From Cymbidium sinense (Eukaryota; Streptophyta; Magnoliopsida; Asparagales; Orchidaceae): 64,000 nucleotides of DNA. The DNA is taken from contig JAKCPB010001404.1 of the NCBI GenBank assembly GCA_021442155.1, positions 2,501 through 66,500 of the forward strand, read 5' to 3'. The notes below the pieces were generated by a model. It was not told the origin of the DNA. It made no database searches and was given only the letters and a program-made list of their open reading frames with translations. The position numbers and the translations under genes are program-made. This document shows positions 1-12,388 of this stretch, piece after piece. Numbering within the stretch: position 1 is the first letter of the stretch; the number at the start of each line of letters is the position of its first letter.

Positions 1-50
<50 letters not shown>
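1..50. repeat. (TA)n microsatellite
   Basis: Perfect TA dinucleotide run that opens the window; its full length is cut by the window edge. Confidence 0.97.
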
Positions 51-56
<6 letters not shown>

Positions 57-2996
57 AATTTTGTTTATATATTAATAATTCTTTACATTTGTTTTTATAA
101 CATCTTAATTAAAATTATATTAAAAGAACTAAGAACGTTAGCTAATTTAAAATAAAATATATCTTTTATATGTAATTTAATACATATACAAATATATTCA
201 CATTATGTTCCTGCCTAAATTTAAATTTGCTTTCAAATGAATATAATATAAAATTTATTAATTTATCACGAACTGTTTTCATCTATTTTAATATTTTAAG
301 TAAATATAAATAAAATATTGTGCTTATATTTTTTTTCTTTGGATAGAATCTTTTTCCAAGGGATGTGGGCCATTGATTAGAGAAAATAATAATTTTCTAT
401 TATTAAATATTCGAGCTATATATTTTCGATTTACTGTTGATCTTTAAAAAAAATTCTTGCTAAATTTCTCTTCTTAATATTTTAAAGGATTTTTGAATGA
501 AAATACAATTTTAAATGGATATGGAAAAATGCCTTGATATCTTTGATGAGTCTTTATATTTTCAATAGTATTTTGATCAACCTTTTTTTCAAACTTCAGT
601 CATATAAGTACAAAACTTTATAAACTACATGCTTTCTTTAAAGCTAAAGGCTTTAATTTGGTCACTTGTTCGTCTATGTTTTTCATTTTCAGTTGCCGAC
701 TTTGCCGACTTATTAAGCGAGCATGATATTGAATGAAGCTCGAGAAATTCGCCTAATATTTAAATTTAAAAAAAATTAAATTTGTTAAGAGTTAACTTTC
801 AATTGTTTACATTGAAATCCACAGATTTTATGAAAGTTTTTTTCAAGCAAGAATCTTAAATCATTATACATATAAAAAGCATACATTATTTATTAAATAT
901 ATTATTATCTACATATATCATTATATATTTAATGGAGAAATTATTACTAGCAGATCATCATATTGATATTATTATTATACAATACATATATTTTTATCAT
1001 ATACACATAATATACAATAATACATAACAATCCATACTGCACTCTATATACTTAATATCCTCTTCATTTATTGTGTTGAAAAGTTTAATTTTGAGAATTA
1101 ACTGTTAGAATATAGTAATTATTGAAAAATTATTTGAATTTTTTAAAAGAAAAATATTTATAATACATAATAAATTTTAAAAGTTATTTTCTATAATAAT
1201 TTTACAACTTTTCAAAATTATAGCTCCAAATAGATCTATTATATGAAATTATTTGAATTGTTTAAAGATATTCGCTTTATAAAAACGGTTAACAATTCTA
1301 CTGTGTAAATAATTGATTCGATAATAACCATATTGATTGAAGATATCAACAAGGAACTATCAAGATTTCTAAAATTTTAATATTAAAATTACAACTAATA
1401 GTTGAACCAATGCTTTAACAATAAGACTAAATCAATTAAGATCAATTTGATTCAATCTTTAAATTTTATCCAAATAATGCTCATCCTTGCAATTATTTAA
1501 TTATCAAAATAGTTTTTTAGGATTGTCTTTGAATTATGAAAGAATAGATTTTAACCAAATCATTTTCATCTGACACACAATTATTATTAAAAAATATATT
1601 ATTTTATGTTATTAAATCAACTCATTGAAAGTATGTACAAAATAAAGCTTAAAAAAAAGAAACATGAAATAAAAGTTAAAATAGAAAATTCATCTCTTTG
1701 ATGAAATAGTAAACCCTTTCACTATCATAGCTAAGCCCCTTCCCATAAGAAATATCTAAATCACACAAACCTCCATTTGCCACTGCATTAATTCATGGAA
1801 GGACAGAGGAGCCATCGCTCCAGCTCACAGTCACCGATAATAGAAACTTCGTTGGCTTTACAAGCGATGCGTCAAAGGGTGCTTAGCTGCCTCAATCTCA
1901 AATCGTTGTTTTTTTTTTCGGAAACTTCTGTTTAAATTTTGATAAAAATGATGAGAAATATTTTATTAAATATGCGGTTGGAATTTTTATATTGTAAGAA
2001 AAATATATTTTTTTAGCAATAAGCCACATGTTCATGGCTAATATGGGGAATTCATATGTAAATCATTAAAATTAAATTTTAATATTTATTTATATAATAT
2101 TCAAGTATTATATTCACAATAAAATGTATGTAAACAGTTTTTTTTACTTTAATAAAAATGATAATATTATTGATATTTTTAATACTATGATAAAAAGTTA
2201 GGTATTATTTAAATGAATATTTAAAGTTAGATATTATAGATATAAATATATAAAAAATATATATATATATATATATTAAATTTAATTAATGGTTTTCAAA
2301 GATTATTGAAGATGATCACATCTATATTGTAGTTTCCTTTTTATTTTATAATTATGTTTATTTTAAAAAATTATAAATTTATTTGATTTTTTTATTTTTA
2401 ATTATCTATTAATCATTTTCTATTTTATAATTATGTTTATTTTAAAAAATTCTAAATTTAGTTCATTTTTTATATTTTTAATTATATATTAATCATTTCT
2501 ATTTTTTTTTCAAAATAATAATTCGAGGAACAATTTTCTGAAAAAATCCCGTATGATATGGTGTGAATAACTAACTTCTCTTGTCCCAAAAAAAAAAAAA
2601 ACCCTACTCTACGTTGTCAATTCAAACGATCGGTAGGGTTGAGCATATAATCAACAATTCTAATGTCCTTTAGCAGTGATTGATAATTTTGACTTTCAAT
2701 AAGAGTCTTGGTTGAGTCGCTCGTATGTTATATTATGTATGAATTTATGATTAAATTAAAAATATCAAAAAAAAAAAAACAATTCTAGAGTAGTTACTCT
2801 TAATACTTAAATTACCCAATATATGACTCTCTTCTTTCTAGGAATCTCATGCACGGATGATATAAAGCGTAATTTAAAAATCAGTTGTTGATTTCAACTT
2901 GATCACCCGTTGTGACAAATTTAACTAAAAAGATTTGAATAATTAAAACTTTTTTTTATTTTTGTTATTAAACTATAATTTTTCAATAATTAACTT

Positions 2997-3031
<35 letters not shown>

Positions 3032-3094
3032 AATTTTGAAGCATAAAGTAGATATAAACTAGATTATATAAATCCCAAAAAAATTAATAATTCT
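51..3094. other. AT-rich spacer, no gene seen
   Basis: Very AT-rich sequence with many stops in all frames and short TA runs near 2258 and 3000. From about 550 on it is duplicated at 48908-51203. Apart from the conserved island at 1680-1915, no coding, RNA or transposon signal is visible. Confidence 0.6.
1680..1915 (+). other. Conserved island with a 46-codon ORF
   Basis: This stretch has more balanced base composition than its surroundings and is nearly identical to 49870-50105 in copy B. In copy A an ATG at 1795 opens a 46-codon frame ending at TAA 1935. In copy B a two-base deletion (CTCACAGTCACC becomes CTCAGTCACT) shifts that frame into a stop. I do not recognise the peptide. It could be a first-exon relic, a conserved promoter element or chance. 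The disrupted frame in copy B argues against a live protein. Confidence 0.25.
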
Positions 3095-4050
3095 TGATAT
3101 GACATTAAAAATTTATTGTCAAACGAATCTTGATGTCGGCAATCGATTACGAATAACCATCGCTTAAAATATAATTGAAAAATTTACGATATCAGTCGAC
3201 TCCAAAATATGGAGTGTTTATAGTCAAATTGAGCGTCTTGACGAGCCGGATCTAACAAAGATCTCAATTGACTTCATTTGAGCATTCAAATACTTAAAAT
3301 ACATGAGATGATCGAATGAATCATTTCGAGCTCGATGGAGTAGTTTGGATTTTGCATGTATTTACATAAACGTCACTCCTCTAATCTATAAATAACTCTC
3401 ATTCTTCACATGAGGGAGCGGCAAAGAGAAAAGGCTTGAAGATTCTCCAAGCATGATCGTCGAACTCGGCGGTCGCTACCTCATTCGCGCTACGCCATTT
3501 GTTGCCATCGACCACCGCCGGTCTCGCCGTCAAGTTGGACGCCGCGGGTCACCGTCGGCCGGTCCTGCACCCACCATTGCGCCCATAATCATCGTCGTCG
3601 TCGTCATATCGTCGTGTCGTCACCTGCACCGCCATGCGATCCGCCGGTCCGTAACCATCATGGTCGTGCCATCAACCGCCACACCATCGATCATCATCGT
3701 ATCACCGCCGTCGATCACCACCGATTCATCGCTCATTAGCCATCTCGCCATCATCACCATCGGCTAATGTCGTCGTTGTTCACCATCACCAAGCGCCCAT
3801 AACTATAGCCAACCACTGTCGCGCATCATTATTACGATCAGATTCCATTATCGCTTTCTCATATAATTCATAATCCGTGTGGAAAATTTTATACTCGAAG
3901 ATACATGGTGAAAGACTTTTAATGGGCTGATTTTTCCCCCTCTCGGGGTTTTCAACGTAAAATCGAGTTTTCTTCTTCAAACATCCGTGTGTGTCGATTC
4001 CACAACAAAGCTAAAGCGTAAACTTTTATTCTACCTATGATTTTCTATCC
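3095..4050 (+). repeat. 5' LTR of non-coding element A
   Basis: Starts TGATATGACATTAAAA. It carries the family block around TATGGAGTGTTTATAGTC, then TATAAATA at 3387, then a roughly 340-bp CCG/CAT/ACC-rich block (3455-3800), then TTTATTCTACC near 4025 just before the primer site. The start and TATA regions align with the 3' LTR at 7130. The GC-rich block aligns poorly. Confidence 0.75.
3387..3394 (+). promoter_or_regulatory. LTR TATA box
   Basis: TATAAATA, followed by CTCTCATTCTTCACATGAGG. The same arrangement recurs in the other LTRs of the family at 7422, about 12702, 17546 and 51533, so it probably sets the start of the R region. Confidence 0.6.
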
Positions 4051-4051
4051 G

Positions 4052-4068
4052 TTTGGCCGTCTATGAAA
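4052..4068 (+). other. Primer binding site, tRNA-Asp type, degraded
   Basis: TTTGGCCGTCTATGAA follows the LTR end. It resembles the common plant gypsy site TTTGGCGCCGTCTGTGGGA, complementary to the 3' end of tRNA-Asp, with several bases missing. The equivalent sites at 13151 and 60071 are damaged in different ways, which supports a shared ancestor site. Confidence 0.5.
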
Positions 4069-4289
4069 CATTCTCTTTACATCTCCACAATGGTTGACAA
4101 TCGTATATGTTGAGCTTTATATGGTGAAGAAAATCTTACTCTCGAGGAACACATAAGAAGAATGAAGATCCATCAAACTTCGATCCTTCAGCTTTTGCTG
4201 GAGACCGGGGGACAACTTTTAATCTCAAAGATTATCCAAATCAATATTAATATCTGATTATCGGGTTAGAAGCAAGTTAGTAATACTCA

Positions 4290-5620
4290 TGAAAAGGCAA
4301 AGGTCAAGGAGGAACTTTGGCTACAAATATTTTGATTTGACCCCTTCCACACGAGTTCGTCGTAGTGAACTTCGACAAACAACCTTGGATATGTCAAAAC
4401 TTCAAACTACTCCACAGTTAACGTCATCGCGAAGACTGACAAACAACCGGATAGGTCAAAACTTGACCTACTCCACACGTTAACGCCATCGGCGACTCGA
4501 CAAACAACCTCGATAGGTCAAAACTTTACCTACTCGCGTGTTAAGGTCATCGGCGAAGACTCGACAAACAATCTAGGATAGTCAAAACTTGGACCTACTC
4601 CACAGTTAACGTCATCGGCGAAGACTCGACAAACAACCCTTGGTCAAAACTTACTACTCCCCGCGAGGTTAACGTCATCGAGCAAAGACTCTGACAAACA
4701 ACCTCGGATAGGTCAAAACTTTAGACCTACTCCACACAGATTAATGTCATAAAGCAAAGACTCTGACAAACAACCTCGGATAGGTCAAAACTTTGCACCT
4801 ACTCCACAGTTAATCATCGGCGAAGACTCGACAAACAACCTCGATAGGTCAAAACTTGACCTACTCACTTTAATGCGAAGACTCGACAAATAACCTCGAG
4901 ATAGGTCAAAACTGCACTCTACCGCAGTTAACTTCATCAGTGAAGACTATGACAACCTCGAATAGGTGAAAACTTCACCTACTCCAGTTAACATGTAGGC
5001 GACAAACAACTCGGATGGGTCAAAATCTTGGCGGATTCTTGACTCTTATATAGTTAACGTCATAACACTTTGACCGGATGAGTCAAAATCTCGCAATTCA
5101 TTCATCTCTTAGTATATGTTCGTCATCAAGTAATACTTTGACAAACAACCAGGATGTCACAAATTCTTAGAATTCAATTTCTCTGAGTTAACGTCATCAA
5201 GTAACACTTTGACAAACAACCTCGATGGGCCAAAAAAATCTTGATTCGACCTCTTCCATACAGTTAACATCATCAAGTAATACTTTGAAACAACCTCGGA
5301 TGGGTCAAAATCCGGCAATTTGATTCAACCTCTTCTAGACAGGTTAACATCATCAAGTAACACTTTGACAAACAACCTCGGATGGGTCAAAAATTCTCAA
5401 TGGATTTGATTCAACCTCTTCCATATAGGTTAATGTCATCAAATAACACTTTGATAAACAACCTCGGATTTATCAAAAATCCTCAACGAATTCGATTCAA
5501 CCTCTTCCATACAGGTTAGTGTCTTCAAGTAAAACTTTGACAAATAACCTCGGATGGGTCAAAATCTCGGGATTGATTATACCCTTATACAAGTCAACAT
5601 CAGTAATATCATGAAGAATG
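4290..5620 (+). repeat. Tandem array, unit about 65-75 bp
   Basis: Roughly twenty degenerate units carrying GACAAACAACCTCGGAT, then GGTCAAAA, then ACCTACTCCACAC or CAACCTCTTCCATACAGG, then GTTAACGTCATC. Units vary mainly by short deletions. The same array is at 52265-53600 in copy B and, in shorter form, at 15545-16165 inside the gag-protease element. The 64-codon frame here is only repeat sequence. Confidence 0.85.
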
Positions 5621-5729
5621 ACACTCTGAAATTATCTAGAAATTATGAGTTTTCTGAGGAATGATTTCTAATCAATGCTTCCCCACCACCTTGACAATTG
5701 TCAACTATTGGAGTTTCAAGAAAATCAAT

Positions 5730-6420
5730 TTTCTATGAACTATGGGTCTTGATCGCCTTTAAACCCGGTCGGTCCGACGAGGACAGTTGACGCCTCTCTC
5801 GAGGGAAAATCGAAGCCTCGTCGTATGAACTACGGGTCTTGATCGCCTCCAAACCCGGTCGGTCCGATGAGGACAGTTGACGCCTGTTTGGAGGGAAAGA
5901 GCCTCGTCATATGAACTATGGGCCTTGAACACCTCCAAACCTGGTCGGTCCGACGAGGACAGTTGACGCCTCTTTCGAGGGAAAACCGGTGCCTCGCTGT
6001 ATGAACTACGGGCCTTGATCGCCTCCGTCCGGTCGGTCAGGCGAGACGGTTGCCTCTTTGAGGGAAAATCGAGCTCGCGGTAGCTACGGGCCTTGATCGC
6101 CTCAAACCTGATCTCGGCGAGGACAATTGACACCTCTTTGAGGGAAAAGCGGAGCCGTCGTATGAGCTCTGAGATCGCCTCCAAACCCTATCGGTCGACG
6201 AGATAGTTGCCTCTTTCGAGGGAAAATGAGCCTCTCCTATGAACTACAGGCCTTGATCGCCTCCCAACCCGGTCGGTCCGACGAGGATAGTTGATGCCTC
6301 TTTCGAGGGAAAACCGGAGCTTCGTCGTATGAGCTACGCCTTGATCTCTCTACCGGTCGGCGAGGGACGGTTTCTTTTGAGGGAAAACCGAGTGCCTATG
6401 AGCTATGAAGCAGCGAATGA
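5730..6420 (+). repeat. Tandem array, unit about 85-92 bp
   Basis: Units begin TATGAACTACGGGCCTTGAT, run through a CCAAACCCGGTCGGTCCGAC part and end CCTCTTTCGAGGGAAAACCG. About eight units are visible. A 141-codon minus-strand frame across them is a by-product of the repeat length and has no family match I know. Related units occur at 16396-16740, 53695-54290 and 63040-63330. Confidence 0.85.
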
Positions 6421-6589
6421 CCTTCTTCTAGAGCTTTGCTAACAAAAGAAAGAAAAAAAAATTTTTTTTACTCTCTTGAACTTAGATAATTTCTCATCCA
6501 ACGCAGAAGAACACTAGATATATGGGAGTGTCTCCTTACTTGACCATAGGGTTTTATAGATCCATTGCAGGGGGAAAGAGAGAATAAAT

Positions 6590-6880
6590 TTTAAAAAAAA
6601 AACCCATCTCCTCATTATGACATTTAATTAAAAAAAATCCTCTCCTCATTATGACATTTATTTAAAAAAAAAAAAAAACTCTCTTCTTATTATGACATTT
6701 AATTAAAAAAAAATACATCTCCTCATTATGACATTTAATTAGAAAAAAAACCTTCTTTTCATTATGACATTTAAAAAAAAAAAATTCTCCTTATTATGAC
6801 ATTTAATTAAAAAAATCCATCTTCATTATGTCATTTAATTAAAAAAAATCTCTCATTATGACATTTTTAAGACTAAATGC
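6590..6880 (+). repeat. Tandem array, unit about 33-40 bp
   Basis: Repeats of CTCCTCATTATGACATTTAA followed by an A-run, about eight units. Copy B has the same array at 54440-54835. No equivalent is seen in the gag-protease element, so this module is specific to the non-coding element. Confidence 0.85.
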
Positions 6881-6890
6881 CCAGATATAA

Positions 6891-6891
<1 letters not shown>

Positions 6892-6966
<75 letters not shown>
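6892..6966. repeat. (TA)n microsatellite
   Basis: Long TA run directly after the 35-bp array; the same position in copy B (54834-54893) also has one. Confidence 0.95.
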
Positions 6967-6969
<3 letters not shown>

Positions 6970-7112
6970 GAAATAAATAAATATTGATAATTAATTAGTT
7001 AATAAATAAATTAATACATATAACATATGTAATTACAAATCATAATAACAAGTTATTTTATTTTTTTTAAAAAAATTTAATATATTTTTGGATGAAATAA
7101 GTAATGTCATCC

Positions 7113-7126
7113 AAAAATAGGGGGGC
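7113..7126 (+). other. Polypurine tract
   Basis: AAAAATAGGGGGGC lies just before the 3' LTR start, as expected for the second-strand primer. The motif TGTCATCCAAAAATAGG before it is shared with 17231 and 63747, tying the two element types together. Confidence 0.65.
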
Positions 7127-7129
7127 AAC

Positions 7130-8106
7130 TCATATGACACTAAAAATTTTGCTAATCGAAGCACGAATCTTGATGTCGAAAGCAATCTGATTCTGAGTCA
7201 AAACTAACCCAGATCAAGCGCTTAAAATATAATTTTATCGCCGATTCCTAAATATGGAGTGTTTATAGTCAAATCGGCCTTGACGGGATCTAACAAGCCT
7301 AAGATCTCCTAATTCGACTTCATTAGCATTCAAATACTTAAAATACATCGACGATGGGAATCATTTCCGTCGATGGAGTGGTTTTGATTTTGCATGTATT
7401 TACATAAACATCACTCATCTCTATAAATAACTCTCATTCTTCACATGAGGGAGGAAGGAAGAGAAGCGCTTGAAGATTCTCCAAGCATGATCGTAAACCA
7501 CGGCCGAATTATCATCGTTTGGCCGTAACCACCGCCATGTGCCATCGGCCATACCGCCCTCGCCACCGCAATTACCGTTGACCACTGTTACCGCTCATCG
7601 ACCACCGCTGCTGTCACGCTTTATCGCCGCCCGCCGCCGTTTTACCCAATCATTATGCTATCAACCACCGCCGTCACCGCCACCGCTGACATCCACGCGC
7701 TCGCTGGCCACCATCACTCGCCGCTACCAACCATTGCATCATCACCACCATCGACATCATCATCGATCGACCACGCGGTCACCACTACACTCACCGGCCA
7801 TCGTTGTGGCCATCTCACGGTCATCCATCCATTAACTGCGTGTTCACCATCACCAACAATCACCAACAACCGTTATAGCTAACCATCGCCACGTGTATAT
7901 TTACGGGATTCCACGCTTTCTCATATATACAATTATGTAATCCATATCGAAAACTTTGTACTCAAAATAGATATAGTGGAAGATTTTAATGGCTAGCCTC
8001 GCGGATTTTTCCCCTATTGAGTTTTCCACATCCTCAGTTTCATTCTTCTTCAAACAGGGCGTTGATTCCAAACAAAGTGAACTTTATTCTACAAATCTGG
8101 TTAGCA
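7130..8106 (+). repeat. 3' LTR of non-coding element A
   Basis: Begins CATATGACACTAAAAATTTT, has TATAAATA at 7422, a CCG/CAT-rich block at 7495-7870 and ends with GGTTAGCA. The GC-rich block gives 75- and 98-codon frames rich in His, Pro, Thr and Ser that are composition artefacts. After the end comes the palindrome AGATCATTATGATCT (8116-8130), also present in copy B. Confidence 0.7.
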
Positions 8107-11100
8107 CGCTATTTAAGATCATTATGATCTAAATAGTAAATAAAATTTTTAAAAAATATTCCATTTTTGTCATACATTTCATTGAATAAATGAGTTCATT
8201 AATAGATTTTTTTAGCTTATTAAGATTTTTTTTAGTAATGCTTACAAAATTGAGATTTATTTATAAAAAATATAACATATTTAGTAAATGCTTTGAGCAT
8301 AAATATTATTATAAGATTTTATTTTATTAAAATAATAAATAAAAAAAAGATAATTTAGCCAAATTTGATTATTTTTGAAAGCCATAAAATATATCTTTCA
8401 TTAAGATTGTTTATGATCATCTAAAAAGTTAAGATTATGTGAAAGATAATGCTTAAGGTGGCAGAATTTTAGTACCGTCGGGTCAGATATAAATGGAGGT
8501 TGTAATACATACGTAAACATCGATATTGTCCAATTACTTTATTGCTTAAATGAAATCTACTTTCATGCACATTAACTTATTACAAGATTTATGAATTTAT
8601 GTTCTTGTAGTGAATAGGAAATTTTTAAAAAAAAAAAAATCTACAGCAGCATTTTTTTTTTTTTTTTTTGTCAATGAGAATTGATAAAACTGCTACCATT
8701 AGGTTATTATAGTGAATTAAATTCATTTTTCATTATGAAAATTTTTTAGATCAAACCGATTTTGATCACTACTGAGTGCCAAATGGCCAAAATTATTAAT
8801 TTAAAATTAAAGTAAAGTAATTTTATTAAAATGATATTATTGAAAAGTAATATATATATATATATATACATATGTAGGCAATAAATAAATTAAAATTGGA
8901 TTAACTTCGATTAAGAAGCTACCTTCTCACATTGCTTGAGTTCCACACCCTTTTCATTCGCCTCCTTATCATCATCTTCGCTCAAGCCCACATCAAATTT
9001 GAGGCTTGATTTCATTGCTTTTAGCATATAGATTTTAATCAATACTAAATATCTGATAATGATTTCAACGCTATTATATTCAACAATTTAATAACTATTG
9101 TATATACTTCTAGAAGTGGTTAAAATCATCGTAATTAGTGAAAATTTGAGCTGTCTAATATATGAGCAATATTTTGAGCTAAGTTCATGACTAAAACATG
9201 TAAGTGCTTAATTGTCAATTTTGACTATCATTACCATTATACATCATAAATTTCATAACACCCACATCAAATTTGAACTTTGATCTTGTAAAATGGGCAG
9301 TCCCTTTCAATGCTACGTTATAAGTTATGTATTTCTAATCAGGTTGCACAAAGATAAGATGTTTTTAAGTGAATTCAATAGTAGTCTTTAATTTGAACTT
9401 CAAAAAAAAAAAAAAAAATGATGATGCCTTCTAACTAGTTTAGGTATAAATGGTTTATTTTCTTATGAGCATCATTTGATCATAATTATTGAAAAGCTAG
9501 CTCAGTCATCTACAACTTCAATTCTTTTGTACCTTTGTCAATTTTGATGAAAGAATAATGCTTACAACGTGAGAAACATTTAACTGAATCCAAAAAAAGC
9601 ATCTCTCACATATTCACCATAATCTCTCATTTCCATAGACTCATTTGGTCTTGGTATTTTCAAAATACTGACTCGATCCTCTATAACTTCTGTATTTACC
9701 ACCTTAGTTGATTCTAACACAAAACTCACGATTTTTCTACAATGATAGAAATATTAAACGTAAATTTTAGAAATCATGACAACTCTTCTAGATTATAACT
9801 CACATTCCTCATCTGAATTGATTTGAAATTTGGAGAATAATTTTTTTTTACTTAATCCTCTATAATTTCCATGCCCATAACTTCAAATTAATTTCAACCT
9901 ATACACTGTTTAACTTCTTTCTCAAATGGTGAGCGAAGAAGAAGAAGACTTCGAGTTGGAGCTACTAAATGACGGTTTAAATGTGAAGGTTTGAACAAAT
10001 CATGATTATTAAATAATAAATATTTTAAATCAAACTTATTCAATAACAATTCTAAAGTTTTGACTAAATATTGAGAGTTATTTCATTTAAAATTGATTGT
10101 TTTAATATACTTCTTCAACAAAAAATTTTAATATGATGTGGAGACATTTTAATATACTTCTTTAACCAATTTAATTTTTTTTTTCTAGATGATCAAGATT
10201 ATATTCTAATTCAGAACTTTGGAATCATTATCTTAGATTTACATGTTCTCTTATTGATGCTATTTTTGTCTATTGATTTTTTTTTTTTTTGTGAGAATAA
10301 AATTATGAAAATTAATCAACCAAATGGCACCAATATAATTGAGGAATACACATATTGAAATTTTATTTTTCAGTAGTAATAAAAGATATTTAAAGATAAA
10401 ACGTGCAAAATAGCATTATATATGAGGACCAATTTGACATCATTTTTTATTTTTTTTAAACATATTTATTTATTGTGCTTATCTTATATATCAAATCTTC
10501 AATTATTTCAATTACAAGAAAGTCCCAACATAACAACAAATATATTTTTTAAGAAAATAAAAAATAATTCCAAACAGTCCCCAACAACTTATATATGTAA
10601 TTTTTTTTTAATTCTTATTTGTTTTAATTATATTTATTGTTACTAAAAAATTCAACTTGTCCCTGATATATATTTGAAGAAATATTTCAAAATTGGGATG
10701 AACTAACAATTCTCTTTACTGGCAATTGATTTCCCGATAATAATTAATATTCTTTAAAATATTATAAATATTATTTTGGAAAAATTAAAGTAATTGTTTT
10801 ATCAGATAAATTTGTGTATTTTCTATTTATTTAATTTATGTAATTATTATAATATACTTTTATTTTTTTAAATATATATTATTGATGCATTCAACAAATA
10901 TTTATAATATTTATTTTTAATAATAAGCATATGTGTACCTTATCCTAAGATACTTATCGATAAATCATAGCTCAAGATTTAAAGGACTATGAGTCATTGG
11001 TTTTATCTGTGATATTTATGAATATTTGAAAAGGTACTTTTATTCCAAAAAAAAAGTTATTTTTTTTTTTTCTATTTTTAAATAAAAAGTTTATTAAGCA

Positions 11101-12388
11101 ATCCACCATTTTTTTTTTTTTTTTGTGAAAGAACAATTCATCTTTTAGAAAAAAATTGTTGACTAACAAGTTTAAGAAAAAGCGATATTTTTAAACAAGC
11201 TTTTGAATTCAGCTTAAGTTTATTTTTGATTATTTTAACAATTTTAATTTTATTTCGAATGATTATTTTACTAATTTTTATTTAATTTGTTTTTTTTTTT
11301 ATCTGTATAATACATGCTATCAAACTGATGATTACATATTTATAGTTCATTAATGGTTAAATACAAATTTAAAAAAGAAATGATTCACCTTCTTTTACTC
11401 CTCTAATTTAATAAAAATAAATAGAGAGTATCATTAGGGAGTCTTTATGAAAATACAAAAAATTTATATCAGATAATCATCGCAAAAAAATATTGAGGAG
11501 GATAATTTTAAAGCCTTTTATTTCCTTTAAAATAAATCTAATATTAATTATTCATACATTATATTACAATCATTTAATAGTATATATAAATACTTCAAAA
11601 TTCATCTTGGTTAAAATTATGATCAGAATATCTTTATAAAAATAAAAAAATTAAGGTTGATTTCAAATTTGATAATTTTATTTTATAATTTAAATAATAT
11701 CACTTTTGCATGATTATATAAACATAATGATCATTTTAAAATAAATTAAATAATATCACTTGTTTCAGGATCGTCGCAGCCCATTGTTCAGCTTCAGAGT
11801 TATGAATTTCAATCAAGAGGTTTTAAATTTAACTTATTAAATATATATTATGTATATAAAAATACACTTTCAACAACTACCAAAATCATTTAGATTCGCC
11901 GCCGCCCGTCTTTTTTTTGCTGGAATAAAAAACAATAATAAAAAAAGCATTCACTTACATATAATTGGTATGTATTTATATATTTAATATTTATCTTAAT
12001 AATACTTAAAATTTTAATAATACATTAAAAATATTATTATCATTTACTTTTTAAAATAAAATATAAATTTTAATGCATAGAAAAGACTATATTTATAACA
12101 GTTAATTTTAGGCATTAGATATATAAATATATAAAAAAAATTTATTGTATATAAATCTTTCAGAACAATAAATAATTGTTAATGTAATATTTAAAAACTT
12201 TTGTTTATAAAATTAATTTGATTTTGCATTCATTTTCTTAATTCTTATATAAATATTGATATTCATAATAAAATCTCAATTATATTTTTTTAAAAATTTG
12301 ATTAAATTCTTAATAATTTAATCATGACAACATATGAATTCAATAGTTCATAAAAGATGAAATGTATGATAATTTTATGAATATATAT
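8107..12388. other. AT-rich spacer between the two LTR elements
   Basis: No gene, RNA or element with recognisable ends is seen. About 8545-10135 and 10840-11148 have no counterpart in copy B. The rest matches 56027-59282. The 74- and 60-codon frames near 10422 and 10987 are rich in Phe, Lys, Asn and Ile, as AT-rich noise gives. A better conserved GC patch at 11767-11800 and 11895-11912 is retained in both copies. Confidence 0.6.

Larger units (their letters stand above)
3095..8106 (+). mobile_element. Non-coding LTR retrotransposon (LARD-like), copy A
   Basis: Two LTRs of about 960 and 980 bp (3095-4050, 7130-8106) share a TGATATGACA-type start, a TATAAATA promoter, a CCG/CAT-rich block and a TTTATTCTA end. 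Between them lie a degraded primer binding site, three tandem arrays (units about 70, 88 and 35 bp), a TA run and a polypurine tract. No gag, protease, RT or integrase motif is found inside, so the element depends on another for replication. It shares LTR ends and array modules with the gag-protease element at 12389-17959. It matches the category of large retrotransposon derivatives; a gag-deleted sister of the gag-protease family is my preferred reading. Confidence 0.75.

Noticed and set aside
3453..3767. 104-codon frame rich in Ile, Val, Ser, Thr and His
   Set aside because: Translation of the CCG/CAT-rich LTR block; no codon-level conservation with the other LTRs.
5759..6184. 141-codon minus-strand frame
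   Set aside because: It lies wholly in the 88-bp tandem array, and its residues repeat with the array period.
6892..6966. TA runs as a replication origin or boundary element
   Set aside because: Common plant microsatellites; nothing else at these sites supports a function.
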